From NCBI GenBank assembly GCA_038373865.1, contig JAXGGA010005531.1, positions 1 through 64,000 of the forward strand: DNA of 64,000 bases. Direction: 5' to 3'. Of this stretch, positions 48,421-61,266 are shown piece after piece. The stretch is from Uloborus plumipes. Taxonomy: Eukaryota; Arthropoda; Arachnida; Araneae; Uloboridae. Below the pieces are notes generated by a model. That model worked only from the letters and a program-made list of their open reading frames with translations, did not search any database and was not told where the DNA came from. Position 1 is the stretch's first letter; the number at the start of each line of letters is the position of its first letter. The translations under genes and the position numbers were made by a program.

Positions 48421-48738
48421 CCTAAACATTGAGCGATTTTATATCACATTTTATTAACTATTTTTTTCAAAAAAATATTTTAATGTAATATGTGATTTAT
48501 ACATGCATATTTTACTGCTTCTTGTGAATATCTCGAACTAAAATATCCTAAAATAAACAAAGTAAGAATTTTCAAAGATATAATATTGGGACAAAAAAAA
48601 CAAAATGTCCACACAGAGAAGGGTTCAGTTGCCCTTGTAGAATCTAATGTTAAGTGATTAATTTTTGAACAATTCAACTTTTTATTCAACATTTATTAGA
48701 GATGGACAAATGCACACACATTTCTTCATCTTATAATC

Positions 48739-48775
<37 letters not shown>

Positions 48776-49174
48776 AAATAATGTTTTTTTACTTTGCACT
48801 ATTAAAAATAAATAAATGAATAAATAAATAAAAAATAGGAGCAACTAAACTAACAAAACATTTATTAAAACCTAATGTATAATTTTGTAGGTTTTTTCTA
48901 CCAAAAACATCAGGAAACAGTAAATAAAACAAAAATATTCATTAAGTGCAAAAAAGCTTTGTCTTTGACTAGTTACGCTATGCAAAAAAAAAAAACTTCC
49001 ATCTTGAAATTTTGAAAGATTATATTTCAGACAGTTTCCTTTGGTGGCACATACAATTTTTTTCATATTACATTTCTTATAATGAGACTAACTATTTGCG
49101 TAATAAATTTGTGGTGAATGTGCAACAAATAAAAAATTGTGGATACTTCAGAAAATAAACAAAATGCAATTTAC
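48421..49174 (-). other. Rest of the Dscam FN2-FN3 intron
   Basis: Contains a run of about 31 A (48742-48772) and otherwise unremarkable DNA. Confidence 0.6.
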
Positions 49175-49412
49175 CATCTTCCAATGTTTGAACAATAACT
49201 TCATCAGAACGTGGTCCTGCACCCATAGAATTATATGCTTGAACTAACACACTGTAACTAGTAAACTTTTGCAGCTGAGTGAGCAGAACTTCCTCTCTAG
49301 TTCCTTGTCCAACTTCCAAAGTTTTATATAAATAGGAGTCTTTGGAGTCATACACTTTATAGCCAACATAATACCCTTTTATTGGACCATTCCACAAATC
49401 CACATCTGGAGG
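49175..49412 (-). CDS. Dscam: Dscam exon: second half of FNIII-2
   Basis: Encodes 79 residues from PPDVDLWNGPIKGYYVGYKV through TQLQKFTSYSVLVQAYNSMG to TLEDG. The N-G-x-x-x-G-Y-x-V-x-Y strand C-C' and the L-x-K-x-T-x-Y-x-V-x-V-x-A-x-N core are classic FNIII-2 features of Dscam. Enters phase 0, leaves phase 1 (GATG|GTAAA). Confidence 0.94.
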
Positions 49413-50848
49413 CTACGCAAGAGAGGAAAAATGCATGATTCAAGAATCTTCAGTTGAACAGTCATATAGGTTAGAAAAACTTATTATCAAATTTGATGTG
49501 ATCACAAGCACATTCATAAAAAGCATATGACATAGAAAACAGAAAATAGGATATTTGTAACAGCAATATATAATGATATGAAAGAAAGTTTTGAAGTTTA
49601 TGAAATGGGTAAAGGATTTCAATTCGTTGTTTTTTAATTTTTGGCATCTCTGTCAAAAAAAAAAAAAAAAAAAAATGAAAAAGTCAGTCACAATGGTCTA
49701 CAGACTTGAAAATTTAATATGGCTTAAAAAAGTTTTAAAGATTTACATTTTACAAATATACAGTAGCTTATTATACACTTGAAGACATTTTGATGAAAAA
49801 TAAGTTGCTTTAAACTCAATGAAACAATCGACTTTGAATTAAAATTTATAGGAGTATCTTTTGTATTCTTTAATGCATACATATAAGTTTTTGTAACATA
49901 ACATTTTATAATGTATTAAAAATAAATAAATAAATAAAGTAAAAGAAAAATAGAAATAAAACTCAAAAGTGCAAATAGGGATGAAATTATAAATAGTTTC
50001 CTCATTAAAAAAAAAAGAAAAGAAATGAATAATTACACAAAATCATGCTTCAACATAAAAATAAGGTTTGCATATAATGCTGGCCAAGCTTGAGGAAGGG
50101 GGTGGGGAGCAAATAAGAGATGACGAGTTTATTACTAGGTTTTCTATATAGCTGAGTCAATCGATATTTAAGTACTACATAAAAAGCAATGATTAAGTCA
50201 AAAGCACTCCAGGAAAGTGCACAAACAGGGTTTGGTTCAGAATCAAATCTTGATTCCATAGGATACATGGACTTGGAATTTTCAATTTTTTTACCTCATC
50301 CCTTTCTTCAGTGTTGAATTTTCAATGTTTAAGAGAAAGGGCAAATCTTCAAACTGCTGCACTTTTATATCAAGGAAGTTATAGCATAAAAAGTCCACCA
50401 AAATTGGGTAAATTTGCAGCTCCCCAGAAGTTGTCCCGTGGCAAGAACCCCACCTTGCTCCCTGCACATCTGGCATTGCATTTCTAGTATATAATTATTT
50501 CAAAAGCTTTTTTATTTACGACAATAAACCTTTTTATTGTTTCTTACAGTAGAAAGTAATTTTTAGTTTCAATAATGTTGTCTCTAAAACCCAATGAGTT
50601 CTGATTATATTTTACGATCTCGACAAATTAAGCCCAATTACTATGAAATATGTATTACATCAAAAGTGGTTCTTAAAATCAAAAATACTGCTAGAGAAAA
50701 GGAATAGGAAGGGAAATAGAAATAAAGGTAGACAAAATGTTAAAAGATATCCATTCTGAACCAAATACCTAAAAGCCCACAAAGCAAAGATTAAAAATTA
50801 TATGACTCAGCTTGATCACCAAACAGCAAAAAAAGTTACAAAACTTAC
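49413..50848 (-). other. Dscam intron within FNIII-2
   Basis: 1.4 kb, AT-rich, no recognised element; an A-run near 49655-49676. Confidence 0.55.
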
Positions 50849-50919
50849 TCTCCACGTAACTCGAACTGTTTGAGAATCAACTGCTTCTGCTTTTACTTCT
50901 AATGGAGGTCCACCTGGGA
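50849..50919 (-). CDS. Dscam: Dscam exon: first half of FNIII-2
   Basis: A short 71-nt exon encoding VPGGPPLEVKAEAVDSQTVR then VTWR. This is the VP-x-x-PP start and the B-strand Trp of an FNIII domain. It closely resembles the FN2 start in insect Dscam. It enters in phase 1 and leaves in phase 0 with an AGA|GTAAG donor. Confidence 0.92.
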
Positions 50920-52617
50920 CTAAAATATTAAAATAATTTATAGGTAATTTAGATTCCTTTAAATCAATGACATAAAAGATACAGAGAATATATCAAATTC
51001 ACTTTAATACCCTAAACCTTTTAAGTTTCTTTTTATAAAAAAAAAAAAAAATCAGGAAGTTTTCAGAATTTTAAGCAAAATGAAAAAAAAAAAAAGACTA
51101 AAGATTTACGAAAATTAGCTTTAGATAAATTAGGAGCTTGTGCGGGGTGTTGATAAATGAATAATCACTTAAAATGTTTTGTTATTAAAAAATACATCAC
51201 AAGTGATGTGGAAAATATTCCTCCTGAATTTTATTAAGCAACTTATCAGATTTTGTTTTTAAAACTTCTTATCATGAATCAAGCTTGCTTGTTTTGTCGA
51301 GTCACAGTAACTACAACAAGGATTAGATTTCTAAATTCATCAAAGTTATGAACATTTGTAACATACATAATGAAATTCAGCAACAGCAGGAACAACTGCT
51401 GAGACTGAAAAAAATTCATATCTAAACGGAAATTAAGAAAAGACTCCATATTCTTGGAGCATTTAATAGTGCTTCTGCAAAAGTGCACTAATGAGCTGAA
51501 AATTTGAAAGTTTTAATTAAAAAATATTTTTCAAGCAGGACTATTAAATTGCTCGCAATTTAACTTCTTAATTACAAAAACAATGCAGGAAAAATGAGAA
51601 AATGAACGCTTCAAAACTAATTAATGTACCACAATCCTGATTTTGGAATCAGTCACATATTTCTCCTGTTTCACTTCAGCTCAGCAAATCAGAAGTTAAA
51701 AAAATAAACAAGCCCTTATATTCTTAAATAATGGATATTTTAAATTGCAGAGTATCATTTAGTTGAGGCATTACTTTACTAAGAAAAATTTGAAAGTAAA
51801 AATTTTTCTACATACTAATTTCAGAAAAGTGAATGGGAAAAAGTGGAGGCTTAAAACACACACACACACAAATGCAACATATTAGGGTGTCTGAGTAAAC
51901 AAACCAAGCTCATTTGAGCCAATAAAGTTTAAATATCTAATAAACTTTTGACAAAAAAGTTTATTTAAAACAAATCAAGTTCACAGACATTAAAACTGAA
52001 TCATGCAGTCTTTAAATCCATGTCCATGAGTTGCACAAATAAAACTACAATTAGTCTTTGAATGACAAATCGGGGGTTTTTGGCATAAACAGCTGGTGAA
52101 ACAAGTTTAAAATGATTTAGATAAGATTTCTAAGTAGAGAGCCAAATGGAGTGTCATTCAATGTTGAAAAACCTTAAGTTCATTTAAGTCATCAAAATAA
52201 GCATGTGTTATGTACAAGGATCCACCATTAACCAAGCAGATAGTTGCTGTTCTGGGTGCCAGGATAAGGTGTCAGAGAAATAATGGCAGAATTTCAAATT
52301 CAGTCAGCAGCACAGCAAATAACAAAGCCAACACAATCTATTAGTTGGTTGTTCTGAGTAATTTCACGGAAATTCTATTTCTATCATCATAAAGAAGCTT
52401 GGTAAAACCTCATACTGTTCAAAACCTTACCAGAGAGGGTACAATGGGTGGCTTATTAGGATAGTAAGCATAATAATTTTTTTTTTGAATGTATGTCTAT
52501 TGCACTAGTTAAAAACCAAACTTTAGAGTTGTAAAATATTAATATAATTTCAATAACAGATACAATGAATAAAAACAGTTGATCCTTCTTAAACATAAAA
52601 TATATTAAAGAGCCTAC
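50920..52617 (-). other. Dscam intron between FNIII-1 and FNIII-2
   Basis: 1.7 kb, AT-rich. A segment at about 52230-52450 may be a decayed repeat. Nothing firm. Confidence 0.5.
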
Positions 52618-52785
52618 CTTCTTCTGTTGTAACAACAGTTATAGTCTCACTAGGATCTCCTAATCCAACAGAATTTTCAGCTCTAACTCTGCAATAATAG
52701 TTTCTAGCAGGACGAAGTCCGCGAAGAGTAATACTAGTTTCTTCACTTCCAGTAGTGACATTTTGGATTCCTGAATCCCAGTCAC
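52618..52785 (-). CDS. Dscam: Dscam exon: second half of FNIII-1
   Basis: Encodes DWDSGIQNVTTGSEETSITL, then RGLRPARNYYCRVRAENSVG and the segment ending TVVTTEE. L-x-P-x-x-x-Y and A-x-N-x-x-G are the canonical FNIII strands E-F and F-G. An N-linked glycosylation sequon (NVT) is present. Acceptor GCTAG, donor G|GTAGGC; phase 1 in and out. The exon lies about 8.5 kb from its partner half because of the retrotransposon and SINE inserted between them. Confidence 0.93.
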
Positions 52786-52944
52786 CTAGCAATAAAGTAA
52801 TCATTGTATCAGAATCCATTAAAAATAATAACACTTTATCAACAATTGAATTGAGCCATGATATAAGTTGAAAGTATTTGTACACAGTTATTATTATCTA
52901 TTAAATGTTACTATGAATTTGCAAATTACTGAGTTTTAAGTTGT

Positions 52945-53240
52945 ATATGCTAGGCACCTTGTCAAGTTGTCAGAGAAGTCTTATCGGGGTGAAGGAGTCC
53001 TGGGTTTGAATCCCAGCTGAGGCATGGACATGCTTTCTCTCTCCTGTCCTCGTTCTTTCTTTGTGTGAAAGTGTTGTCGTGCTATGAATGGTTGCCTACC
53101 CTATAAACGGGTTCCTATGACATGTGTGTATTGTTTAAGTCGGATTTCACACCAAATTACGGTACAGCTGGAAAAGTGAAGCAACTCACCCCATATTGTA
53201 AGCCTAGCTAGCACAGGACAACAACAAAAGTCGTATATAT
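52945..53240 (+). mobile_element. tRNA-derived SINE-like sequence ending in (AT)n
   Basis: CTGGGTTTGAATCCCAGCTG near 53008 resembles a pol III B box (tRNA T-loop arm with complementary flanks), and a plausible but weak A-box region lies about 50 nt upstream (GTCAAGTTGTCAGAGAAG). About 200 nt of unrelated body follow. The sequence ends with TATATAT at the retrotransposon insertion site, so the AT tract could be its tail. It does not fold into a full tRNA by eye. Confidence 0.5.
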
Positions 53241-53851
53241 TGTAACGAGTCCGTAGCACCTTCAACTTTCTTCAAATGAGCATTCCAATCTTGAGGAAGT
53301 AACTATAAATTCATTTACAAGTATGTACACTATTTACAATAAGAGCAGGAAACAATTGCTAAACATCCAGCTTTTAGGCAGCAAACAGTACACTGTACTC
53401 TCAACAGTAAATCAGCACCACGTATCTAACGTGAACAGTAATTAAGAAATTACAAAAGCAAAAACAACATTCGCCCAAAGCGAATAAAAACGAGCACTCT
53501 CAGAAATCAACATCTGAAAAGAACTAAACTGACTTGTGTTCAAGGCCAGCTATTTATACACGGAAAGAAATGTCCACAATATTCTAGAAAAACCCGTAAT
53601 ATTTTGTTTCATTCATAACTTGAACAATCCATTCACAAATTCTAGTGATAAAAAGAAAAACCACGCGAAAATGTCTTCACGCTTATCAAAGTTAGGGCAA
53701 GTGTAAAAACTACAAAGTGTTTCAGGGCCGGTATACAGATGATAAAAGTGATATCTTCAGATACATTTGCAACATGTCGCCAGATAAAACCAAAACTAAT
53801 GAAAATAAAGCAAGGCAGGAAAAACCACAACTATTTACAAGATTTGTAACA
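53241..53851 (-). repeat. 3' LTR of the gypsy element
   Basis: 611 bp; pairs with 58971-59577. On the element strand it carries TATAAATAG (53550-53558), a credible TATA box. Where the other LTR has AATAAA, this one has AATGAA (near 53320). Confidence 0.95.
53550..53558 (-). promoter_or_regulatory. TATA box in 3' LTR
   Basis: TATAAATAG on the minus strand, at the same place in both LTRs. Assigned by motif only. Confidence 0.5.
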
Positions 53852-53852
53852 T

Positions 53853-53864
53853 TGCCCCCTTCCC
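53853..53864 (-). promoter_or_regulatory. Polypurine tract of the gypsy element
   Basis: GGGAAGGGGGCAA immediately before the 3' LTR on the element strand; this is where plus-strand DNA synthesis would be primed. Confidence 0.85.
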
Positions 53865-54082
53865 AAGGACTGCACGTCCGGGCAGTACAATCCCCAGAAA
53901 AGAAGCAAGGGAAAATTTACAGATGCACACATTACGTGATAACCAATCATAAACATGATAAACAATAACAATGAGAACATGAAAGAAACACTAACATTGA
54001 TAAAGTAATATTACAAACAATTAAAGGCAAAAGTTATTTACAAAATTTACAAACAAGTTACCATGGTAGCTTTAGATTTATT

Positions 54083-57000
54083 TTACGAACTATGGCCATA
54101 GTATGGGGCTAGCCGATCATAATGGACAACTCTAGGTTTTGAATGTGATGACTTCTGGATCCTCACTACGACGTCGTTCAGCCGGTGAAGGACTGTGTAG
54201 GGTCCATCCCAATGCGACTGCAATTTGGGTGACAGACCTTTACGTCGGATGGGATTCCATAGCCACACCTTGTCACCTTCTTGAAAGTCATGGCCAGTGG
54301 ACCTTGTGTCGTATCGCGTCTTCATTTTCTCCGTCGCGATGTTGATTCGCTCCCGTGCGAAGTGATGAACGTCTTCCAACCGGGCCTGGAGATCCTGGAC
54401 GTACTCCTCAGGCGATGAAGGCGCATCTGGAGGGAGACCGAAGACGAGATCACAAGGCAGACGAAGCTCTCGGCCGAAGAGCATCTGTGATGGGGAATAT
54501 CCGGTGGTCTCGTGAACAGCACTGCGGTAGGCCAGCAGGAACAGGGGAAGTTTCTTGTCCCAATCCTGTTGATTTTTGGAGACCATAAGCGAGAGATTAT
54601 TAAGAATTGTCCTGTTAAATCTCTCCACCATGCCGTCCGATTGCGGGTGTAGTGGTGTCGTTCGAGTTTTCTCAATTTTGAGGATTTTACATAGGCCCTT
54701 AAACACAGCAGAGATGAAGTTTCTCCCCTGATCGGAATGGATCTGCAAGGGTGTCCCATATCTCGAGATCCAATTCTGGACTAGAGTCTCTGCTACAGTG
54801 GTAGCTTCTTGATCCGGAATGGAATATGCTTCGGGCCATTTGGTGAAATAGTCAATGGAAACGAGGATGTATTTGTTCCCCTCAGTAGTTTTCGGTAGAG
54901 GACCAAGAATGTCGATCCCGATTCGTTCGAAAGGAGCTCCTACGTTGTAAAGATGTAGCTTCCCGCGGCTTCTTCTCTTCGGTCCTTTACGGGCAGCACA
55001 GGCGTCACAAGAATGACACCACTTCTCCACGTCATCCTTCGCCTTGCTCCAGAAGAAGCGCTCTCGAACCTTGTGGAGGGTTTTCAGGATACCAAAGTGT
55101 CCTCCAGTCGGACTACTGTGCAATTCCTTTAGAACGTCTGGAATTCTTGATCTGGGAAGGAGTAACTGCCATTTGAATGCTTTACCATCGTCAGATTCCC
55201 ATTTCCGATACAGGACGCCATTTCGCAACTGGAGAGATTACCATAGAGCCCAGTATCTTTTCGTTGCAGGACTGTAGATAGAAATGTCTTGCCAGCTAGG
55301 TCGCCGACTGTCTTTTTCCATTAACTCTATGATAGGCTTTAGGTCTGGGTCTTCAAGCTGATCTTTTCTAACTTGGTCGTCACTCCATGGATCAGGATCT
55401 GAAGATGATGAAGTAGCAGTAACTTGACAGGCAGTAGGGATTGTCGTCCCGTACTGTTTCTCAATTCGGGAGCAATAATGGCAGTTCTCGGAACAAGGTC
55501 TTCTTGATAATGCGTCAGCATTACCGTGTGACAAACCTTTTCGGTGCTTAATCTCGATGTCATATTCCTGGAGCCTCTGTATCCACCTGGCTACCTGGCC
55601 CTCTGGATTCTTGAAATTCAAAAGCCAAGTTAAAGAGGCATGATCTGTCCGGAGCAGGAATTTACGGCCATAGAGGTAATGATGGAAATGTTCTACAGCT
55701 TTAACTATGGCAAGCAATTCCTTTCTCGTGACACAATAATTTCGCTCCGACTTGGATAAGCATTTGCTCCAGTAGGCGATGACATGCTCGTTACCGTCTA
55801 TTTCTTGAGATAAAACAGCTCCAACGCTCTCGTGGCTCACATCAGTGTCAAGTATGAAGGATTTTTCAGGCTGAGGATAAGAGAGAATAGGCGTTGATGT
55901 TAAAGCCTCCTTCAGCTGTAGAAATGCATCCTCGCATTCTTTGGACCATTCAAATTTTTGTTTGCTCTCCGTCAGCTTATGCAAAGGTCGTGCAATATTG
56001 GAAAAACCCTTCACAAACTTCCTGTAGTACGTGCAGAGCCCCAGGAAACTTCGCAGCTGATGGACATTTTCGGGGCGGCTCCAATTATTGACTACCGATA
56101 CCTTGTCTGGATCTGTTCGTACATCCTCTGAAGAGATAATGTGACCAAGGTAGTTCACCTCACGGCGGAACAAATTACATTTGGACGGGCTTAACTTCAG
56201 GTTGGCTTCCTTAAGCTTTTGCAGCACCTTCCTAAGATTAGCCAAATGTTCCTCAAAACTGCGTCCTATTATGATGATGTCGTCCAAGTAGACAAGACAG
56301 GATTCATAAGAGAGTCCTCATAGCACTGATTCCATAAGACGCTCGAACGTGGCTGGTGCATTGCAGAGGCCGAAGGGCATCACTTTAAACTGCCACAAGC
56401 CTTGTCCGGTTGTAAACGCCGTCTTCTCTCGGTCGTCGGGGTGTATCTCCACCTGCCAGTAGCCGCTCTTTAAATCCAGGGTCGAAAACCACTTGTGTCC
56501 GGAAAGGGTGTCCAGAGTGTCATCGATCCGCGGAAGAGGGTAACTGTCCTTCTTGGTGATGTCATTCAGGCGTCGGTAGTCAACACAAAATCTGGTGGAG
56601 CCGTCTTTCTTTCGGACCAAGACGACAGGGGATGCCCAAGGACTGGATGAGGGTTCGATGACGTCATTCTCCTGCATCTCTTTCAAGAGGATCTCAACCT
56701 CTTCCTTCTTGGCGAACGGTAGTCGTCTTGGATGCTGCTTGATAGGGGGATGATCTCCAGTGTCGATCCTATGCTGCGTTAAATTTGTGCGACCAACATC
56801 CTCGGATGTAGATGAAAACACCTGCTTGAAGTTGTCCACCAATTTTTCCGCAGCGTATCTTTGATCCGTCGATAATGGTGCACTCCCAATTAATTTCGAA
56901 GTCAAGGACTCGGAAGACACAGTCTCGGAGGAATCAATTCTTCTGATGATGCAGTTTACGGGAGTACAAGTTGCCAACACTTCTCCTTTCTTAATATTCC

Positions 57001-58873
57001 TCGGTCTTTCACTTACATTGGCGACTCTCACAGGAACTGCATTCCTTGAAAGGTCCACAAGCGTAGATGCCACTAGTACTCCTTTTGGGCCATTATTCTG
57101 GTTAGGATATTCAATTAGGCCGAATTTAAAGCTGTTGTTTTCCTTGATGGAGCCGGGTATTAGTACTTCTGATCTAGAGGGAATCAATGAATCAGTTTGG
57201 GCTATTATTTGATGAGCGGATTTTAAGTTATTTTCGGTATTGAAAATTACTATGTCTTCCCTCATCGAGTGCAGCTCATTATTTCTACAGTCAATAGAAA
57301 AATCAAATTTTCTCAAAAAGTCCAGTCCGAGAATGAAGGGATCTGTAATGTCAGCGACGAATGCCGTATGATGGTAAGTGGCGCTCCCGAACATTATTTC
57401 TACGTTCACTTTTCCTTCAATCTCGATTTTGTCACCTGTCACAGTTTGGAGAGTAACGCAGGGCGGCGTCCATAAGATCTTGAGTCCAAATTGACGAGCT
57501 ACATCAGTCTTAATAATGGTAACGTTGGCTCCTGTGTCCACAATCATTTCGCAGGGAAACCCATTCACATAAGCGTAAATGAAGAGTCCGTTGCAGCCGC
57601 CACTTCTTGGGGAAATCTGGAAAACTTTGGGAGACGTCTTCTTTTCTTCGCGAGCTTCGCAATTCCTTCGTACGTGGCCCTCACCGCCACATTTCCAGCA
57701 CTTCAGTGGTTGTCTACTCTGGTCTTTGCGAGCAGTAATCTTCTTCAGGGTCCCCGAGATCTCGTTGATTTGTCGCTTAATTTCCGAGAGACAAGTTGAG
57801 TTCAAATCCGGGTCACTCACTTCTACGCCTCTGATTGAATGGCGATCCTTGCGGGATGTTTGCTGTGCAGCCTCAAACTTCATTGCGTAGACCAAACCGG
57901 CTTTAAGATCTTTAATGTCCGCCATCCGGAGAGCCGTCTGAATTTCTGGATTTCGCACTCCATCTATGAAGTAGTTCAGGGCCAGGCTATCGCGAACACC
58001 CGAAGGACAGTCCGAGAAAGCGAGATGGGAAAGCCTCTCAACGTCTGCTGCAAAAACTTGCAAAGTCTCTCCAGCCCTCTGGAGTCGGGATTTGAGCTGA
58101 AGTTGGCTGAATTCTTTTTGGCAGGATTCGCCAAAGCGAAGCTCCAAGGCCGATGATAAGGCTTCGAAGTCACGGTGCTTGTCCTCTGGGAAGGTCTGTA
58201 GTATTTCAGCTGCATCCCCTCTCAGCGAGGCTACGAGGTGACAGGCTTTCGTGGAAGAGTCCCAGGAGTTTGCTTCTGCAACGATGAGAAACTGCTTCTT
58301 GTAAATATTCCACGAGGTCTTCCCGTCAAATGTGGCCAGTTTAATGGATGAACGAAAAGTTCCATCTGCAGCTACACAGTCACTTGAGTTGTTGCAGGAT
58401 GCTGATAATTTCGATTCAAGTTCTTTAATTTTCTTTTCCATATGGTTTTCTACTGTGGTGATTCGGTTCTCAACGCTGTCAACTTTTTCTTCTAGAACCT
58501 CCACTTTATTTTCTATGTTGGTAAATTTAGTTTCCACCAAACTTTTCATTGACGTTAGATCGCTCTTAATTTCTTCTTGACTTGAAGTTATGCTCGCGGT
58601 TAAATCACTCTTTAATTGTTCTTGATTTGTTGCCAGATCATTTTTTAATTGTTCTTGATTCGCAGCCATGTCATTTTTTAATTGTTCTTGATTCGCAGCC
58701 ATGTCATTTTTTAATTGTTCTTGATTCGCAGCCATGTCATTTTTTAATTGTTCTTGATTCGCAGCCATGTCATTTTTTAATTGTTCTTGATTCGCAGTCA
58801 TGTCACTTTTAACAGCGTTGATCGCATCAAGGAGTTTTTGCAGTTGTTCCTCCATTGCTCGAGTAATCACCAT
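54083..58873 (-). pseudogene. gag-pol of the gypsy element, interrupted by two stop codons
   Basis: One continuous frame apart from two stops. Gag: residues 1-160 are coiled-coil-like and include a tandem 11-residue repeat; a capsid-like region follows; then a zinc knuckle C-WK-C-GGEG-H-VRRN-C. Protease: IVDTGANVTII, with FILGLDF as the second conserved block. Reverse transcriptase: CVDYRRLND and STLDLKSGYWQ, then a TGA (56318-56320), then the YLDD catalytic motif. RNase H: DTDVSHESVGAVLS and TDHASLTWLL. A TAA (55238-55240) precedes integrase. Integrase: an H-x-H...C-x-x-C zinc domain (GGHFGI...CHSCDAC) and a DDE core (IDILGPLP, HSDQGRNF). TGA could be a CpG transition. No frameshifts were found. 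Confidence 0.93.
58604..58801 (-). repeat. 33-bp tandem repeat in gag
   Basis: Six head-to-tail units (five nearly identical, the last diverged) encoding MAANQEQLKND, an 11-residue unit. The unit fits a coiled coil. Near identity of the middle four copies points to recent unit expansion. Confidence 0.95.
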
Positions 58874-58948
58874 AAAATTCTGAAGTCAAAAAGTCCTCAG
58901 GAAGAAAAGTCCAAGTTCACAGAAAATTCCAAGAAAGTCCTTGAAGAT

Positions 58949-58966
58949 GCCCCACGTTGGGCGCCA
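58949..58966 (-). other. Primer-binding site of the gypsy element
   Basis: TGGCGCCCAACGTGGGGC starts four bases after the 5' LTR on the element strand. It should pair with the 3' end of a host tRNA (the TGG start fits CCA). I do not assign which tRNA. Confidence 0.8.
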
Positions 58967-58970
58967 AAAT

Positions 58971-59698
<728 letters not shown>

Positions 59699-60094
59699 GG
59701 TGATCTTTATTGATATGGGAAACATTTTTAGAGGAATTTTGCTAGCAATTCCCATCTAGTTTTATGGCACTATGGTAAAAAAAATAAGGTGTTCAAAATT
59801 TGAGCTCAGGACCGCCAGGATATGTAAATATAAAACTTCAGAGACATTTGCTGCAAATTTTTGAGTTTTTACTTGGTGAAGAATTTATCTTCTATCCTAA
59901 ACTAAACCATACTTTTGGTTTATCAGTACGCCATTTAGCTGGGTAACTTGTGCACTTTCTGCCTTGGCAAAAATAGAAAAATTGCATGTATCATTGCCAT
60001 GTTTACACTCCTCTTTTTCTTATTTTACACGTTAATTTAACGGAATCTTGAGTGTTTGTTAAGGTCTCTACATAGTCAAGTAATATATCATTTA

Positions 60095-60168
60095 ACCCCC
60101 CGGCGGTGCGATAGTTCCAGAATTCCATGTTAAATGGATGTGAAAAGACGTCCAGAACCGTCAGTGGG
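60095..60168. mobile_element. Very short piggyBac-type MITE (tentative)
   Basis: 74 bp between two TTAA sites, with CCCCCCGGCGGT at the left and ACCGTCAGTGGG at the right; the ends are imperfectly inverted. Piggybac-like pattern, but short enough for chance. Confidence 0.4.
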
Positions 60169-60172
60169 TTAA

Positions 60173-61130
60173 CAATATAATGGAACTTTTAATATTGCTT
60201 TATTTAGTTGATGGAGCATTTTGTTAGAACTTTTCACATTTTTTGATGTCTTGTTTTTTTGATTAAGTGTGGTTTATTTTACAATTTAATTGTTTAATTA
60301 TTCACGGCAGAGTACTTTTCATTTTAATAGAGCTTTCAGTCTCACTTAATGGCTTGCTTTGTTAAATATTTCTAAAAAACATACAAAATAATGCATGGTA
60401 CAGTCAAATAATTTTTATGAAATTTTGACCAAACATGGTAGCCATAAAAGGAAAAGTAATTGTGAAGATTAAAAATGTGCCAAGTGACATACTAAAAGGG
60501 AAAAATATCATTCAAAAATAATAATTCTACAGTGAAAGAACAATAAAAGTAAATTTATTAATTTATATCAATAAACAGTAATATATTAAAAACCTACAGC
60601 AACCAGTTTATAAATGTAGTACTTGCTCTAGATTTATAAATCTATCAAGCTGATTTACTATTGAAAATATATAAGAGAAAATAATATGACAGGTTTACTA
60701 AGGCATTAGAAATAAATATCAAAATTATGCTATCATACTCCAGCGCTTCCTATCTTTAAAAGTATCATCAATTATTATTTTCTGCACATGACTTTAATTT
60801 TTAAAATTTAAATATGTAATTTTTTTTATCTCTATATTACAGGAATGCAATTTATCTTTTTGGATTATATTTATTAGTACATTTGCATGAAGGTACATCT
60901 AAGTGCAAACTTTCATGTATAATGAGCTTTTTTTTGGGGGGGGGGGATTTCGAGGGATTTTGGACATTAAGTATGATTACAATACACAGATTACCTCTTT
61001 TTTTTTCAATGTAACTTCTTTTATTTTATAGTTAAGTACATGCTACAATATCTTTAAAGTTTTTTCTTTTTTTGAGTGATTGAATATAAGCTAGAGAACT
61101 AAATCTACTAAATATACTTTTACATGACCT
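60173..61130 (-). other. Dscam FNIII-1 intron, donor-side remainder
   Basis: AT-rich; a G-run near 60937-60947. No further element recognised. Confidence 0.5.
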
Positions 61131-61216
61131 ATGCTCTTATGATGCACTTAAATATTTATTATGCATGTATGCAACATGCTAAATAAATATTTAAGTGCAT
61201 CATATTTTCAGAGCAT
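61131..61216. repeat. Strong inverted repeat 50 nt downstream of a Dscam splice donor
   Basis: 61140-61160 and 61182-61202 are perfect 21-bp inverted copies (TGATGCACTTAAATATTTAT...), with a 21-nt loop. After a small bulge the stem resumes with ATGCTCT (61131-61137) against AGAGCAT (61210-61216). Confidence 0.9.
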
Positions 61217-61266
61217 GTCTGCTGCTACAGCAATAAGATTTAAAAAAGAAGAAAAAGTTTTCTTAC

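Noticed and set aside
52980..53060. A genuine tRNA gene
   Set aside because: There is a B-box-like segment but no consistent acceptor or anticodon stem; a SINE head fits better.
58604..58801. CRISPR-like array
   Set aside because: Direct tandem repeats without spacers, in frame inside gag.
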